Shown piece after piece: positions 17,105-27,993 of a stretch of 64,000 nt of DNA. The translations under genes and the position numbers were made by a program. Source of the stretch: Homoserinimonas sp. OAct 916. Lineage in GTDB: Bacteria; Actinomycetota; Actinomycetes; Actinomycetales; Microbacteriaceae. The notes under the pieces were generated by a model. The model searched no databases, had not been told where the DNA came from, and was given only the letters and a program-made list of their open reading frames with translations. Each line of letters begins with the position of its first letter. Positions within the stretch are counted from its first letter, which is position 1. The stretch lies in assembly GCF_003260275.1 (NCBI RefSeq), contig NZ_QJHB01000010.1, positions 1 through 64,000 of the forward strand, written 5' to 3'.

Positions 17105-18016
17105 TCACTCGCCGCTGAGCTCGAAAGCGGTGTGCGCCACCCGTTCGTCGGCGAAGTCGAGCCGGTGCATCTGGTCGTACCGCGCGAACCAGGAGCGCTG
17201 TCGGCGCACGTACCGCTGGGTGAGGCGGATCGTCTCGTCAACGGCCTGCGCAACGTCCAGTTCGCCGCCGAGCACCGCCAGCGCCTGCGCATAGCCGATC
17301 GCCTGTCGTGCGGTCACGCCGCGATCAAGGCCGAGCGGAATCAGTCCTGCCACCTCGTCGAGGAGCCCGTCACGAAACATCTGCGCGCTGCGCCGTGCGA
17401 CCCGCTCGCGCAGTATCGCGCGGTCGCCGTCCAGGAAGAACTGGACGGTTTCCTGCCAGGGCACCGGGTCGGATGGCAGGGAGGCGCTGAATGGTCGGCC
17501 CGTGAGCGTGACCACTTCGAGCGCCCGAGCGACCCTGCGGCCGTTCCGGGCGTCGATCGAGGCAGCGGCCTCGGGGTCGAGTTGCTGCAGTCGTCGCCAG
17601 AGCATCCCGGGACCAGACTGCGCGAGTTCTGCCTCGAGCGCCTGGCGCACCGTGTCATCGCGCACCGGGAACTGGAGGTCATGGATGACCGCGGCGATGT
17701 ACAGCCCGGTGCCACCCACCAGGATCGGCACGGCACCGCGCTCCTGGATCTGGGTGATCGTCTGCCGTGCCCGCTGTTGGTAGTCGGCCACACTGGCCGT
17801 CTCGGTCACGTCGAGCACATCGAACTGGTGGTGGGGAAAACGTGCGCGCGAGCCCGGATCGAGTTTTGCCGTGCCGATGTCCATGCCCCGGTACTGCTGC
17901 ATGGAATCGGCGTTCACGATCTCAGCCGCCCTGCCCGCTGCCTCGTACCGGGCGGCGAGTTCCAGCGACAAGGCGCTCTTGCCTGTGCCGGTCGGCCCGG
18001 CGATGACGATCAGCAT
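17105..18016 (-). CDS. miaA: tRNA dimethylallyltransferase
   Basis: Adds the dimethylallyl group to A37 of tRNAs reading UNN codons; product is the substrate of MiaB next door. P-loop GPTGTGKSALSLELA opens the protein. The DSMQQYRGMDIGTAK motif and PILVGGTGLYI block are diagnostic, and the C-terminal YVRRQRSWFARY is the tRNA-binding region. 303 residues, normal. Starts 26 bp after the miaB stop. Confidence 0.97.
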   Translation of the reverse strand: MLIVIAGPTGTGKSALSLELAARYEAAGRAAEIVNADSMQQYRGMDIGTAKLDPGSRARFPHHQFDVLDVTETASVADYQQRARQTITQIQERGAVPILVGGTGLYIAAVIHDLQFPVRDDTVRQALEAELAQSGPGMLWRRLQQLDPEAAASIDARNGRRVARALEVVTLTGRPFSASLPSDPVPWQETVQFFLDGDRAILRERVARRSAQMFRDGLLDEVAGLIPLGLDRGVTARQAIGYAQALAVLGGELDVAQAVDETIRLTQRYVRRQRSWFARYDQMHRLDFADERVAHTAFELSGE

Positions 18017-18042
18017 CTGTCGGCCGAGGCCGGGCTCAACAC

Positions 18043-19629
18043 TCAGCGTTCCCCGTCGGTCTGGTCATAGATCGGCATGGTCACCTGGCGCGCCTCGGTA
18101 CGCACCATCGGAAGGCCGAGCGAAACGCGAACTGGAGCGTCGCCGGATGTCGGGGCCGCAGCGCCGCAGCTCTCGGCCGCCTGCCGGTCCCAGGCATCAC
18201 CGGCGGTGGTGCGAGTGATCTGAAGTTCGGCGGCATCGGTGTCGGCCAGCACGTAGAAGGGCGCTGCCTGGGTGACGGTGACGGTCACCAGGTCGCCCGG
18301 ACGCGGAACTGCCGAGGTGGACGGAACCGAGAAGTGCACCAGTCGGGAATCCCTGGCGCGGCCGGACAGGCGGTGGGTGTCGGCGTCTTTACGGCCTTCT
18401 CCGTTGGCGACCAGAACCTCGACCGTGCGGCCAACCTGTTTCTGGTTCTCCTCGAGCGAGATGTGGTCCTGCAATTCGACGAGGCGCTCATACCGTTCCT
18501 GTACGACGGCCTTGGGGATCTGGTTCTTCATCTCGCCGGCGGGGGTGCCGGGTCGGATCGAGTACTGGAACGTGAAGGCCGATGCGAAACGTGCCTCGCG
18601 CACGACCCGCAGGGTGTCCTCGAAGTCTTCGTCCGTCTCCCCGGGGAACCCGACGATGATGTCGGTGGAGATCGCGGCGTCTGGGATCTGTTCACGCACC
18701 CGTTCCAGGATCCCCAGGAACTTCTTCGACCGGTACGAGCGGCGCATCGCCTTGAGAACCTGATCCGACCCCGACTGCAGGGGCATGTGCAATTGGGGCA
18801 TCACCGTCGGTGTCTCGGCCATGGCGTGGATGACGTCGTCGGTGAACGCCGCCGGGTGTGGGCTGGTGAAGCGGATGCGCTGCAGCCCGGGGATCTGCCC
18901 CGCCGCACGAAGCAGTTTGCCGAATGCCAGCCGGTCGCCGAACTCGACTCCGTAGGAGTTCACATTCTGGCCGAGGAGGGTGACCTCGATCACGCCATCA
19001 TCAACCAGCGCCTGGATCTCGGCCAGAATGTCGCCGGGACGGCGGTCCTTCTCCTTTCCCCTGAGTGCGGGCACGATGCAAAACGTGCAGGTGTTGTTGC
19101 AGCCGACTGAGATGGACACCCACCCGCTGTAGCTGGAATCACGTTTGGTCGGCAAGGTGGAAGGGAATGTCTCCAACGATTCAAGAATCTCGATCTGCGC
19201 CTCGTTGTTGTGCCTGGCCCGTTCGAGCAGCCGCGGGAGGGACCCCATGTTGTGGGTGCCGAACACCACGTCGACCCACGGGGCCTTCGAGAGGATTACA
19301 TTCTTGTCCTTCTGGGCCAGGCAGCCCCCGACCGCGATCTGCATTCCGGGGTGCCGACGCTTGACCGAGGCGAGGTACCCGAGGTTGCCGTACAGCTTGT
19401 TGTCGGCGTTCTCACGCACCGCGCAGGTATTGATCACCACGACGTCGGCCTCGGAACCTTGGGCACTGACATAGCCCGCAGCTTCTAATGACCCGCCGAG
19501 CCGTTCGGAGTCGTGCACGTTCATCTGACAGCCGTAGGTGCGCACCTCATAGGTGCGCGGTCGACCGCTGTCGTCGGTGGCCGCCGGTGAAACGGGGATG
19601 ACGGTGGGTTCCTGGGTGGTCATGCTCAT
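18043..19629 (-). CDS. miaB: tRNA-2-methylthio-N6-dimethylallyladenosine synthase
   Basis: Radical-SAM methylthiotransferase acting on i6A37 made by MiaA. The N-terminal UPF0004 cysteines lie in [20 protein letters not shown] and VGGCLAQKD. The radical-SAM cluster is [20 protein letters not shown] domain near residues 385-450 binds tRNA. The C-terminal tail beyond about residue 460 is extra and poorly conserved. A -10-like TAAACT nine bases before ATG 19629 suggests a near-leaderless transcript. Confidence 0.96.
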   Translation of the reverse strand: MSMTTQEPTVIPVSPAATDDSGRPRTYEVRTYGCQMNVHDSERLGGSLEAAGYVSAQGSEADVVVINTCAVRENADNKLYGNLGYLASVKRRHPGMQIAVGGCLAQKDKNVILSKAPWVDVVFGTHNMGSLPRLLERARHNNEAQIEILESLETFPSTLPTKRDSSYSGWVSISVGCNNTCTFCIVPALRGKEKDRRPGDILAEIQALVDDGVIEVTLLGQNVNSYGVEFGDRLAFGKLLRAAGQIPGLQRIRFTSPHPAAFTDDVIHAMAETPTVMPQLHMPLQSGSDQVLKAMRRSYRSKKFLGILERVREQIPDAAISTDIIVGFPGETDEDFEDTLRVVREARFASAFTFQYSIRPGTPAGEMKNQIPKAVVQERYERLVELQDHISLEENQKQVGRTVEVLVANGEGRKDADTHRLSGRARDSRLVHFSVPSTSAVPRPGDLVTVTVTQAAPFYVLADTDAAELQITRTTAGDAWDRQAAESCGAAAPTSGDAPVRVSLGLPMVRTEARQVTMPIYDQTDGER

Positions 19630-19704
19630 GATCTGGCTAGTTTACCGATCGGGAGAATGTGCACGGGCTGGGTGACAGAGGATCGCTCCGGTCACAGGCC
19701 CGGT

Positions 19705-20448
19705 TCAGCGAAACTGCACCGTGCGGCTCGCGCCGCCGGTGCCGCGTTTACCGATGCGATCGGCCATAGCCGTGTCTATGGCATGCCTCATCACGTCAGA
19801 GGAGTATCCCTTGCGCAGGAGAAAACCGGTGAGGCGCCTGGTCGCAGTCGCGTTGTCATAACTGGACAGCTGCCCGGCACGCTTGAGGGCGAGCTCGGTG
19901 GCTCGCTCCTGCTCCTCATCGGCGTCGATCACCTCGAGGGCGGCTTCGATCACGTCTTGCGGGATGTGTCTGGACTTCAGTTCACGCGCGACAGCCTGTC
20001 GCCCGAGCCCCTTTCGGCCGTGATGGGTCTGCACCAATTGTTCGGCCAGTTGCGCATCATTCAGGTAGCCGAGCAGGCGAAGACGTTCGATCCACTCATG
20101 CCACACCTCGGAGGATACCTCGTTGGCGCGCAGGATCTCGGTGACCTCCCATTCGGACAGGCCCCGACGGCGCAAACTGTTCAGCACAATGCGCTCGACC
20201 CGGTCATGTTCAATGTGGTCGGCTTCCGACACGGCTTCCTCGGCGCTCGGCCCGTCCATCACCGCTGGGACTGCCGCGGGTGGGACTGCCGCGAGTGGGA
20301 CTGCCGCGAGTTGAACGGCCGGGAGTTCATCTGCCGCGGGTTCATCTGCCGCCGGTGGGGCCGCGCCCGGCCCGGCCTCGTCCTGCCGCACCCACGGGAG
20401 GAAGGAGACCGGAGCCAGGGGCTCGTCGTTATCTGGTGTCTGGTTCAT
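19705..20448 (-). CDS. recX: Regulatory protein RecX with repeat-built N-terminal extension
   Basis: RecX inhibits RecA filament growth. The three-helix RecX repeats occupy about residues 95-245 (RIVLNSLRRRGLSEWEV, RLRLLGYLNDAQLAEQLV, GRQAVARELKSR). Before them is a roughly 80-residue Ala/Pro-rich extension partly coded by 15-bp tandem repeats (AAVPP-like pentapeptides), not part of the RecX fold. ATG 20448 is chosen: it lies 17 bp after the recA stop, and the frame upstream overlaps recA. Co-transcription with recA is expected. Confidence 0.92.
   Translation of the reverse strand: MNQTPDNDEPLAPVSFLPWVRQDEAGPGAAPPAADEPAADELPAVQLAAVPLAAVPPAAVPAVMDGPSAEEAVSEADHIEHDRVERIVLNSLRRRGLSEWEVTEILRANEVSSEVWHEWIERLRLLGYLNDAQLAEQLVQTHHGRKGLGRQAVARELKSRHIPQDVIEAALEVIDADEEQERATELALKRAGQLSSYDNATATRRLTGFLLRKGYSSDVMRHAIDTAMADRIGKRGTGGASRTVQFR
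20267..20356. repeat. 15-bp tandem repeat in recX
   Basis: Six 15-bp units related to GGGACTGCCGCGAGT, the first three nearly identical and the last three more diverged. They encode the Ala/Pro-rich pentapeptides of the RecX N-terminal extension. Confidence 0.93.
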
Positions 20449-20464
20449 TGCGACGCGCTCCGCG

Positions 20465-21559
<1,095 letters not shown>

Positions 21560-21765
21560 TTCGGTTTCTCATTTCGTTGGTGACGCTTCGGTGTGCCCAC
21601 AGGCTGTCGAGTACGTTTCTGCGCTTTCTAGCGGTGATGTGAAACGTCTGCAACAAGGCGGTTGCGCCGATTCTTCGACATGTGCGACTGTACGCCGATG
21701 CACCGACATTGTCAGGGACAACAGGCATGGTGTGCATAAGTCGATTCGATTCGATGCTGTAGAGG

Positions 21766-21771
21766 AGCCTA
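21766..21771 (-). promoter_or_regulatory. Candidate recA -10 box
   Basis: On the minus strand TAGGCT lies 7 bp downstream of the SOS box, so LexA would occupy the spacer/-35 side. It implies a recA leader of about 200 nt. No canonical -35 is seen. Confidence 0.4.
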
Positions 21772-21778
21772 GCAAAGA

Positions 21779-21794
21779 TCGAACACGTATTCGA
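21779..21794 (-). promoter_or_regulatory. SOS box upstream of recA
   Basis: TCGAACACGTATTCGA on the plus strand (TCGAATACGTGTTCGA on the recA strand) is a 16-bp near-perfect palindrome matching the actinobacterial LexA operator with one deviation. It lies between recA and the stop codon of the DUF3046 gene. Confidence 0.85.
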
Positions 21795-21800
21795 GGAGAT

Positions 21801-22040
21801 TCAGTCGGCGTGTCCCGCGCGCTTCTTCTCCGCGAGCGTGAGACCGTGCCAGCGGTTCTTCGGCACATCCATGGCCACGCAGAGCGCCAGCCACACGTCG
21901 CGCGCACCCACCCCTGCCCCGAGTGCCTGTGCACCGGTGCTGCCGGCCAGGCCCGTCAGCGCAAGGTCACGCACCAGCACCCGGCCGTAGGCCTCGCCGA
22001 ACTCGTCGGACACCAGTTGCCAGAAGTCACTCAATCGCAT
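21801..22040 (-). CDS. DUF3046 family protein
   Basis: A 79-residue conserved actinobacterial protein of unknown function that typically sits directly upstream of recA. It begins MRLSDFWQLVSDEFG and contains the family blocks GRVLVRDLALTGL and RDVWLALCVAMDVP. No membrane segment or catalytic motif is visible. Its stop codon is only six bases from the recA SOS box. Confidence 0.88.
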   Translation of the reverse strand: MRLSDFWQLVSDEFGEAYGRVLVRDLALTGLAGSTGAQALGAGVGARDVWLALCVAMDVPKNRWHGLTLAEKKRAGHAD

Positions 22041-22123
22041 CTGTCAAAACTAACCGGTCGCACAGCCTGTCACGAACACCGGTGCACCGAATCGCGCCGG
22101 AACACCGACGCCTGCAGACAAGA

Positions 22124-22149
22124 ACACCCCGCCGAGTCCGGCGGGGTGT
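22124..22149 (-). terminator. Intrinsic terminator after clgR
   Basis: ACACCCCGCCG and CGGCGGGGTGT form a perfect 11-bp stem with a 4-nt loop, 17 bp past the clgR stop. The minus strand continues TTCTTGTCT. It separates clgR from DUF3046-recA. Confidence 0.85.
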
Positions 22150-22165
22150 CCTCATGGACTGAGGC

Positions 22166-22474
22166 TCAATGAGCCACAAGGTCAACATCGAAGTGTGCGA
22201 CAAAGTCGTCGGGTACGGTGTCAGGGATCGGATCGATGCCCTCGACGATCGCGAGTCGGTCTCCGACTTCGCGCATGATCACCGAGATCGGGGTTTCCAA
22301 CGCGTCGGCCACCGACGCGAGAATCTCGGATGAAGCTTCCTTCTGCCCGCGCTCAACCTCACTGAGGTACCCCAACGCCACGCTCGCCTTGCTGGCGACC
22401 TGACGCAGGGTGCGGCCTTTCTGTAGGCGGAAGTCCCGGAGCACGTCACCGATTTCTTGACGAACTAAAATCAT
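22166..22474 (-). CDS. clgR: XRE-family transcriptional regulator, ClgR-like
   Basis: A 102-residue helix-turn-helix regulator: the HTH is in RLQKGRTLRQVASKASVALGYLSEVERG and the remainder is a short tail. ClgR activates clp protease and related stress genes in actinobacteria and is normally encoded next to cinA and pgsA, as here. The tail ends in a small hydrophobic/acidic segment, a feature linked to ClpP-dependent turnover of ClgR in other species. ATG 22474 has GGAGG 6 nt upstream. Confidence 0.88.
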   Translation of the reverse strand: MILVRQEIGDVLRDFRLQKGRTLRQVASKASVALGYLSEVERGQKEASSEILASVADALETPISVIMREVGDRLAIVEGIDPIPDTVPDDFVAHFDVDLVAH

Positions 22475-22604
22475 TTGGAGCCTCCTTCACTGCCTGTCAA
22501 ATTTGTGCCGGTCATGAGATTGTGTCCCAGTGGGATGGTAGCAGTCCCCACCGATGTTCAAGACACTACTCAGCATGACTGTGGCTTTCTTGTGAACTTT
22601 CTGT

Positions 22605-22628
22605 ATAACGGACGGGCTCGCCCGTTAT
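22605..22628 (-). terminator. Possible terminator after cinA
   Basis: ATAACGG and the ATAACGGGC complement (GCCCGTTAT) flank a short GC core, forming a hairpin 22 bp past the cinA stop. No long T-run follows, so termination is only possible. Confidence 0.4.
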
Positions 22629-22650
22629 CAATCACAACGACCGATCCCGC

Positions 22651-23271
22651 TCAAACATTCCCGCAGTCGTCGGCCTGAACAGAGTCGTCGGACTGAACAG
22701 AGTCGTCGGCCTGAGCAGAAGACGGTGGGAGCCCAAGCGCAATTTCGATCTCCCGGATCGCACGGCGCACCGTTTCCACCCTGACCCGTGCACGGTCGCC
22801 GGGCAGCGCCAACTTCGTCGCGTGCACGGCGCCCCGGAAGGCCAGGCCGATGTAGACGGTGCCAGGTCTTAAACCACCCTGCCAGTCTGGTCCGGCGACA
22901 CCGGTGGTGGCGATGCCGATATCGGCGTTCGTGCCGTTCACTGCGGCGGCACGCGCGACCCCGACGGCCATCTGGCAGGCGACCTCCGGATGCACCGGCC
23001 CATGGTCCGCCAGGAGCTTCGCATCGACGTGGAGGAGGGAATGTTTCAGCTGCGTGTCGTAGGCGACCACACCACCGCGCACGGCCGCAGACGCTCCGGG
23101 CACCCGGATGAGCTCAGCGACCAGCAGACCGCCGGTCAGCGACTCGGCGCAGGCAATCGTCAGCTCGCGTTTGATCAGTTCCGTCACCACCCGCGCGGTG
23201 GTGTCGCGGTCGCGGTCGTCGTTCAGGACGCCATCGTTCACGCGGTCCTCATTCCTGGGGCCATCGATCAC
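22651..23271 (-). CDS. cinA: CinA C-terminal domain protein (nicotinamide-nucleotide amidase type)
   Basis: The product is the stand-alone CinA C-terminal domain, homologous to PncC that deamidates NMN. Diagnostic blocks are TIACAESLTGGLLVAELI, GGVVAYDTQLKHSLL, and TTGVAGPDWQGGLRPGTVYIGL. GTG 23271 overlaps the pgsA stop (GTGA) and has AGGAG 10 nt upstream, so it is preferred to longer starts that run through pgsA. The C terminus carries SVQADD repeats coded by 18-bp units. In actinobacteria the gene lies between pgsA and clgR. Confidence 0.88.
   Translation of the reverse strand: MIDGPRNEDRVNDGVLNDDRDRDTTARVVTELIKRELTIACAESLTGGLLVAELIRVPGASAAVRGGVVAYDTQLKHSLLHVDAKLLADHGPVHPEVACQMAVGVARAAAVNGTNADIGIATTGVAGPDWQGGLRPGTVYIGLAFRGAVHATKLALPGDRARVRVETVRRAIREIEIALGLPPSSAQADDSVQSDDSVQADDCGNV
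22666..22719. repeat. 18-bp tandem repeat at the cinA 3' end
   Basis: Three 18-bp units close to GTCGTCGGCCTGAACAGA encode the acidic SVQADD repeat at the CinA C terminus. The frame is kept and the units differ by one or two bases. Confidence 0.92.
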
Positions 23272-23882
23272 GACGTGGCCGCTCCTGAAGGCTTTCTGTT
23301 CTCGCGGTAGGCACTCACCAGGTAATCGATGCCGGTGAGCACGGTGAGGATCACGGCCGCGGTCATCAGACCCGTGTTCAGCCAGTACACCCAATCACCG
23401 AAGAAGATCCAGAACGGCACGAGCGCGAATGAGATCGCCACAGCCTGCACCAGGGTCTTGAGCTTGCCGCCCCTGGATGCCGGAATCACGTGTTTGTCCA
23501 GCACCACGAACCGGTAGACGGTGATGCCTATCTCTCGCACCAGGATGACGATCGTGACCCACCAGGGCAGCTCTGCAAGGATCGACAGGCAGACCAGGGC
23601 CGAGCCGGTCAGCACCTTGTCCGCGATCGGGTCGAGCAGCTTGCCCAGGTCGGTGACCAGATTCCAGCGCCTCGCGATGTACCCGTCGATACCGTCGGTC
23701 GCGATCGCGACGATGAACAATCCGGCGGCCCAGAACCGGAGCGGGCCGTCCTGCCCGTCGTCCGTGAGGAGCATCCAGATGAACACCGGCGCGAGCAGGA
23801 TGCGCACGACCGTGATGATGTTCGGCAGGTTGAAGTTGCTCGTGCGTCCGGCCGCTGCGCCACCGGCGACGGGCTCGCTCAC
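23268..23882 (-). CDS. pgsA: CDP-alcohol phosphatidyltransferase, PgsA-type
   Basis: Membrane enzyme of phospholipid synthesis, most likely making phosphatidylglycerophosphate from CDP-diacylglycerol. The CDP-alcohol phosphotransferase signature is seen as [20 protein letters not shown] with the following LDPIADK. About five membrane segments surround it. 204 residues. Its ATG overlaps the ftsK stop and its stop overlaps the cinA GTG, so ftsK-pgsA-cinA are tightly coupled. Confidence 0.92.
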   Translation of the reverse strand: MSEPVAGGAAAGRTSNFNLPNIITVVRILLAPVFIWMLLTDDGQDGPLRFWAAGLFIVAIATDGIDGYIARRWNLVTDLGKLLDPIADKVLTGSALVCLSILAELPWWVTIVILVREIGITVYRFVVLDKHVIPASRGGKLKTLVQAVAISFALVPFWIFFGDWVYWLNTGLMTAAVILTVLTGIDYLVSAYRENRKPSGAATS

Positions 23883-26677
23883 TCTCGTCCCGTCAGGTGC
23901 CAGGCGTCTTCGTCGGGTTCATCGGCTTCGGGCAGTCCCTCGGTCATGGCGCCGACCGGGTCACGGCCATAACGGTCCTCATCAGCCGATTCGGCCGGCG
24001 CGTCGGGGGCCGCCGCAGCCTGCACCGGGCCATCGCCCTCGCCGCGCAGCATGGCAAGGACCTCAGGCAGCTGCTCGGCGGTCGCCAGCACATCACGGGC
24101 CTTCGATCCCTCACTGGGACCTACGATCTCGCGTGCCTCGAGCAGGTCCATCAGCCGGCCGGCCTTCGCGAAGCCGACGCGCAGTTTGCGCTGCAGCATC
24201 GAGGTCGAGCCGAACTGGGTGCTGACCACGAGTTCGGCCGCCGCCAGCAGCACCTCGAGGTCGTCTCCGATATCGGCGTCAATCTGCTTCTTCTCGACTG
24301 ATACGGCGACATCCTGCCGGTACTCGGGGCGAGCCTGCCGGGTGACGTGTTGCACCACCTTCGTGATCTCGTCTTCGTTGACCCAGGCACCCTGCACCCG
24401 GATCGATTTGTTCGCGCCCATCGGCAGGAATAGCCCATCGCCCTGCCCGATCAATTTGTCGGCACCGGTCTGATCGAGGATCACTCGCGAGTCGGTGGAG
24501 CTCGAGACCGCGAACGCGAGCCGGCTCGGAATGTTCGCCTTGATCAGCCCGGTGACCACATCGACGCTCGGCCGCTGCGTGGCGAGCACCAAATGGATGC
24601 CCGAGGCGCGAGCCAGCTGGGTGATGCGCACGATCGAATCCTCGACGTCGCGCGGTGCCACCATCATCAGGTCGGCGAGCTCGTCGACGACCACCAACAG
24701 GTACGGATAGGGCTTGAGCGTGCGCTCACTGCCCGCGGGCAGGACGATCTCGTTCTTGCGCACGGCACGGTTGAAGTCGTCGATGTGGCGGAAGCCGAAC
24801 GACGCGAGGTCGTCGTAGCGCATGTCCATCTCTTTGACGACCCACTGCAGTGCTTCGGCGGCCTTCTTGGGGTTGGTGATGATCGGCGTGATCAGGTGAG
24901 GAACGCCCGCGTAGATGGTCAACTCGACTCGCTTCGGGTCGATCAGCACCATTCGCACGTCTTGTGGTTTCGCGCGCATCAGCAGGCTGGTGATCATCGA
25001 GTTGACGAAGCTGGATTTTCCGGAGCCGGTCGCCCCGGCGACCAGAAGATGCGGCATCTTGGCCAGGTTGGCAACCACGTAGCCACCCTCGACGTCCTTG
25101 CCGACCCCGATCGTCATCGGGTGGGTGCTGCCGGTCGCGGCCGCCGAACGCAACACGTCACCGAGGGAGACGATCTCGCGGTCGGTATTCGGTATCTCGA
25201 CCCCGATCGCGCTGCGGCCGGGGATGGGCGACAGGATGCGCACCTCGTTGCTGGCGACCGCGTAGGACAGGTTCTTGCTGAGTGCGGTCACCCGCTCCAC
25301 CTTGACGCCGGGCCCGAGTTCGATCTCGTACCGGGTCACGGTCGGCCCCCGGGAGAACCCGGTGACCTTCGCATCCACCTGGAACTGGGTCAGCACTTCG
25401 GTGATGGCCCGCACCATCTCTTCGTTGGCGACCGACGCCTTCTTCGCGGGAGTTCCCGCGCTGAGCGTGGAGGCGCTCGGCAGTCGGTAGGGCGCCTGTT
25501 GTTCCGGCGCCGTCTGGGCGGGCACGGCGGCGTCGTCGAAGTCAGCGCCCGCCTGCGCGGTGAACCCGGGCAGCACGTCGGTGGGTGAGTCGTCGGATGA
25601 CGAGTCATCCCGCAGAGAGGTGGCACCGGCGGCACCGGTGGCTCCGAGCTTCTTCACCGCTTCCTCGGCTCTCAGCATCTCCTCCAGCAACTCGGTGCCG
25701 AAATGATCTGAATCCGCCTCGGGTGCGGTTTCCAGCGGGGTCTCGAACTCGCCCGGGGCTTGTGGCGTCCGGTCGGCCGGATCCGCCTCGATCACCGGGG
25801 AGGAGAATGCGGGATCCTCTTCGCGCCGGCTGCTGTTCCGGCGCCACCACGGCAGGCCGCCGGCGTCGCCGTCAATCCCGTCCAGCTCTTCCTGGGCGGA
25901 CTGGTCGGCCCGGGCGGCCTTGGCTGCGGCACGCTCCTCCTCGCTGGGCAGCGTCTGGTCGAACAGGTAGGCGTAGAGTTCGCGCAGTCGGTGGCCGACG
26001 CGGTTCGGCGGGGTCTTGGTGATGATGAACACCGACAGCACGATCAGCAGAATGGCGACGGCTCCGGCTCCGTAAACGGTGATCAGGAACGCGATCGGTT
26101 CGGCCAGCAGCCAACCGAGCAGCCCGCCCGCCCGCGCCAGGGAATCCATCCCCGCTGACGGTTGCGGCTGCCCGCCGGCGAGGTGGCTGAGGCCGCAGAT
26201 CCCGGTGAGAAGAATTGCCAGGCCGATACCGATCCTGCCGTTGTCGTGCACCGAACTCGGATGTCTGAACAGCCAGACGGCGAACAGGAGCATGATCACC
26301 GGCAGCGCGAATGAGACCCGACCGAAGATCCCGCCGAATGTGTAGGCGTCGAGCGTGACCGCCCAGGGCGCCCCGGCGTAGAACCAGACGATCACCACGC
26401 CGGCGATCGAAAGCAGGGTGATCAGGAACGGCAGCCCGTCGCGGCGTTCCTCTTTGGCAAGTTTCTCTGGACCGAGGGCGCGGGCCGCGCCACCGAACAC
26501 GTGGGCCAGGCCGAGCCAGGCGCGCACGAGAAACGGAGCACCAGAATCCGGCTCGTCGAATTTCACCGTCTTCTGGGTCGCGGTGGCGCGGGGCAGGGGT
26601 TTCGTCTTGGTGGGCGCAGCCGAGCTGTTGCGCGGTGATGATTTGCGCGCGCGGGTGCCCTTGGTGCTGGTAGCCAT
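23879..26677 (-). CDS. ftsK: DNA translocase FtsK/SpoIIIE
   Basis: Septal DNA pump that clears chromosome termini during division. The N-terminal region has four membrane segments (about residues 60-230), then a long acidic, Ser/Pro-rich linker (about 260-420). The motor follows with Walker [13 protein letters not shown], Walker [12 protein letters not shown] and the RecA-like core, and the C-terminal winged-helix gamma domain that reads orienting sites ([21 protein letters not shown]). ATG 26677 begins [14 protein letters not shown], giving 932 residues, with the upstream extension unconserved. Confidence 0.96.
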   Translation of the reverse strand: MATSTKGTRARKSSPRNSSAAPTKTKPLPRATATQKTVKFDEPDSGAPFLVRAWLGLAHVFGGAARALGPEKLAKEERRDGLPFLITLLSIAGVVIVWFYAGAPWAVTLDAYTFGGIFGRVSFALPVIMLLFAVWLFRHPSSVHDNGRIGIGLAILLTGICGLSHLAGGQPQPSAGMDSLARAGGLLGWLLAEPIAFLITVYGAGAVAILLIVLSVFIITKTPPNRVGHRLRELYAYLFDQTLPSEEERAAAKAARADQSAQEELDGIDGDAGGLPWWRRNSSRREEDPAFSSPVIEADPADRTPQAPGEFETPLETAPEADSDHFGTELLEEMLRAEEAVKKLGATGAAGATSLRDDSSSDDSPTDVLPGFTAQAGADFDDAAVPAQTAPEQQAPYRLPSASTLSAGTPAKKASVANEEMVRAITEVLTQFQVDAKVTGFSRGPTVTRYEIELGPGVKVERVTALSKNLSYAVASNEVRILSPIPGRSAIGVEIPNTDREIVSLGDVLRSAAATGSTHPMTIGVGKDVEGGYVVANLAKMPHLLVAGATGSGKSSFVNSMITSLLMRAKPQDVRMVLIDPKRVELTIYAGVPHLITPIITNPKKAAEALQWVVKEMDMRYDDLASFGFRHIDDFNRAVRKNEIVLPAGSERTLKPYPYLLVVVDELADLMMVAPRDVEDSIVRITQLARASGIHLVLATQRPSVDVVTGLIKANIPSRLAFAVSSSTDSRVILDQTGADKLIGQGDGLFLPMGANKSIRVQGAWVNEDEITKVVQHVTRQARPEYRQDVAVSVEKKQIDADIGDDLEVLLAAAELVVSTQFGSTSMLQRKLRVGFAKAGRLMDLLEAREIVGPSEGSKARDVLATAEQLPEVLAMLRGEGDGPVQAAAAPDAPAESADEDRYGRDPVGAMTEGLPEADEPDEDAWHLTGRE

Positions 26678-26766
26678 GCCGACAACGGTACTCGCCCGCG
26701 GCCCGAACACCGGCTTAGAGCGCGCGAGTGTCACCTATACGCGGCCATTGCGTTCGGCGCCGACGT

Positions 26767-27993
26767 CTAGAAGCGAATGGCGTCGATCACCTTCACACGC
26801 ACCGCGACAAGAGCGGGAAGGAGGCCGGCCAACGCGCCGACGGCGGTCGCCGCCACCATGCCGATGATCGCGGCCTCGATCGGGAATGGGGGCAGGTCGG
26901 TCAGCATGCCCTGTCCGAGCACTTCGATCAACCAGGGGCTCCGCACGATCAGGATCGCCGCGACCACACCAACCGCGCCGGCAACGATCGTGCCGACGAC
27001 ACTCTCCATCATCACCGCGAAGAAGATTCGGCCGCTGGTGGCTCCGAAGCTGCGCCGCACACCGATTTCACGGATGCGCTGCTTGAGGGTGACCAGTGAG
27101 ATGTTGACGAGACCGAGGGCACCGAGCACGAGCACCAGACCGGCGATGCCGCCGATCACCAGCTTCACCGCGAGGAACGGGTCTTCCTGGCCCTGGGCCC
27201 CGATATCGCTGCGATAGACAGTCGCTGTGGCACCCTCACCCAGCGCACCGGAGAAGTCACTTTCGAGGCTCACCCGCAGCTCTTCGGCGATCTCGGGCGG
27301 CACCCAGAGGGAATATTCCGTCCACAGGTTGGCCTGCGCCTCCGTGTCGGCCAGGGCGACATAGCCGTCGTACAGCATGTACATCGCCGGCTCGGTGTCC
27401 CACATGTTGGTGGGATACACGCCGATGACCACACCGAGGGCGTTCTGGTCTGCACCGAGCAGCGTCACCGTCGGGTTCGTGTTCAATGCCGGCGCGCCCA
27501 ACCGCTGCCAGAAGACCTCGTTGACGACCAGGGCCGGGGCGAGTCTTTGGGCATCATCGTCGGCGAACCAGACGCCGTCATCCAACAGGATGCGCCGCAT
27601 CGGGCCGAACTCCGGGTCGACAGCCTGCACCTGGACCATGCTCACGCCGTCGACGAACTGCACATTCTGCGAGGCCTGCGTGTTGCGGCTGGCATAGCTG
27701 ATGGCATATCGGTCGAGTGCATCCGCCCAGGCCTTGTCCATCATTTCCTTCGGCGGCTGGGTGCCGTCGGCCATGTTCACCTGAAGCGCCAGGGATGCCG
27801 GTCGGCCGCCGAATCGTTCGCTGATCTCCACGGTCGCCTGCTGGGCAATCGCCCCGGCACCGACCACGACGGTCAAGGCGCAGACGGCCACGGCCACGCC
27901 GACGAGGGAGAGCAGCACCCGGGTGCGATGGATACGCAGTTCTTGGGCCGCCTCGACGAAGGCCCCGACGATACCCGTGAAGAACGCATTCAT
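26767..27993 (-). CDS. MacB-like ABC exporter permease
   Basis: Permease of the FtsX/MacB class. A membrane segment near residues 22-45 is followed by a large external MacB_PCD domain (about 50-265), then three membrane segments forming the FtsX core (LVIGGIAGLVLVLGALGLV and others). The motif REIGVRRSFGATSGRIF is the cytoplasmic coupling element. 408 residues. Last gene of the adaptor-ATPase-permease operon; ATGA overlap with the ATPase. Substrate unknown: antibiotic, peptide or lipid export are possible in this family. Confidence 0.88.
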   Translation of the reverse strand: MNAFFTGIVGAFVEAAQELRIHRTRVLLSLVGVAVAVCALTVVVGAGAIAQQATVEISERFGGRPASLALQVNMADGTQPPKEMMDKAWADALDRYAISYASRNTQASQNVQFVDGVSMVQVQAVDPEFGPMRRILLDDGVWFADDDAQRLAPALVVNEVFWQRLGAPALNTNPTVTLLGADQNALGVVIGVYPTNMWDTEPAMYMLYDGYVALADTEAQANLWTEYSLWVPPEIAEELRVSLESDFSGALGEGATATVYRSDIGAQGQEDPFLAVKLVIGGIAGLVLVLGALGLVNISLVTLKQRIREIGVRRSFGATSGRIFFAVMMESVVGTIVAGAVGVVAAILIVRSPWLIEVLGQGMLTDLPPFPIEAAIIGMVAATAVGALAGLLPALVAVRVKVIDAIRF

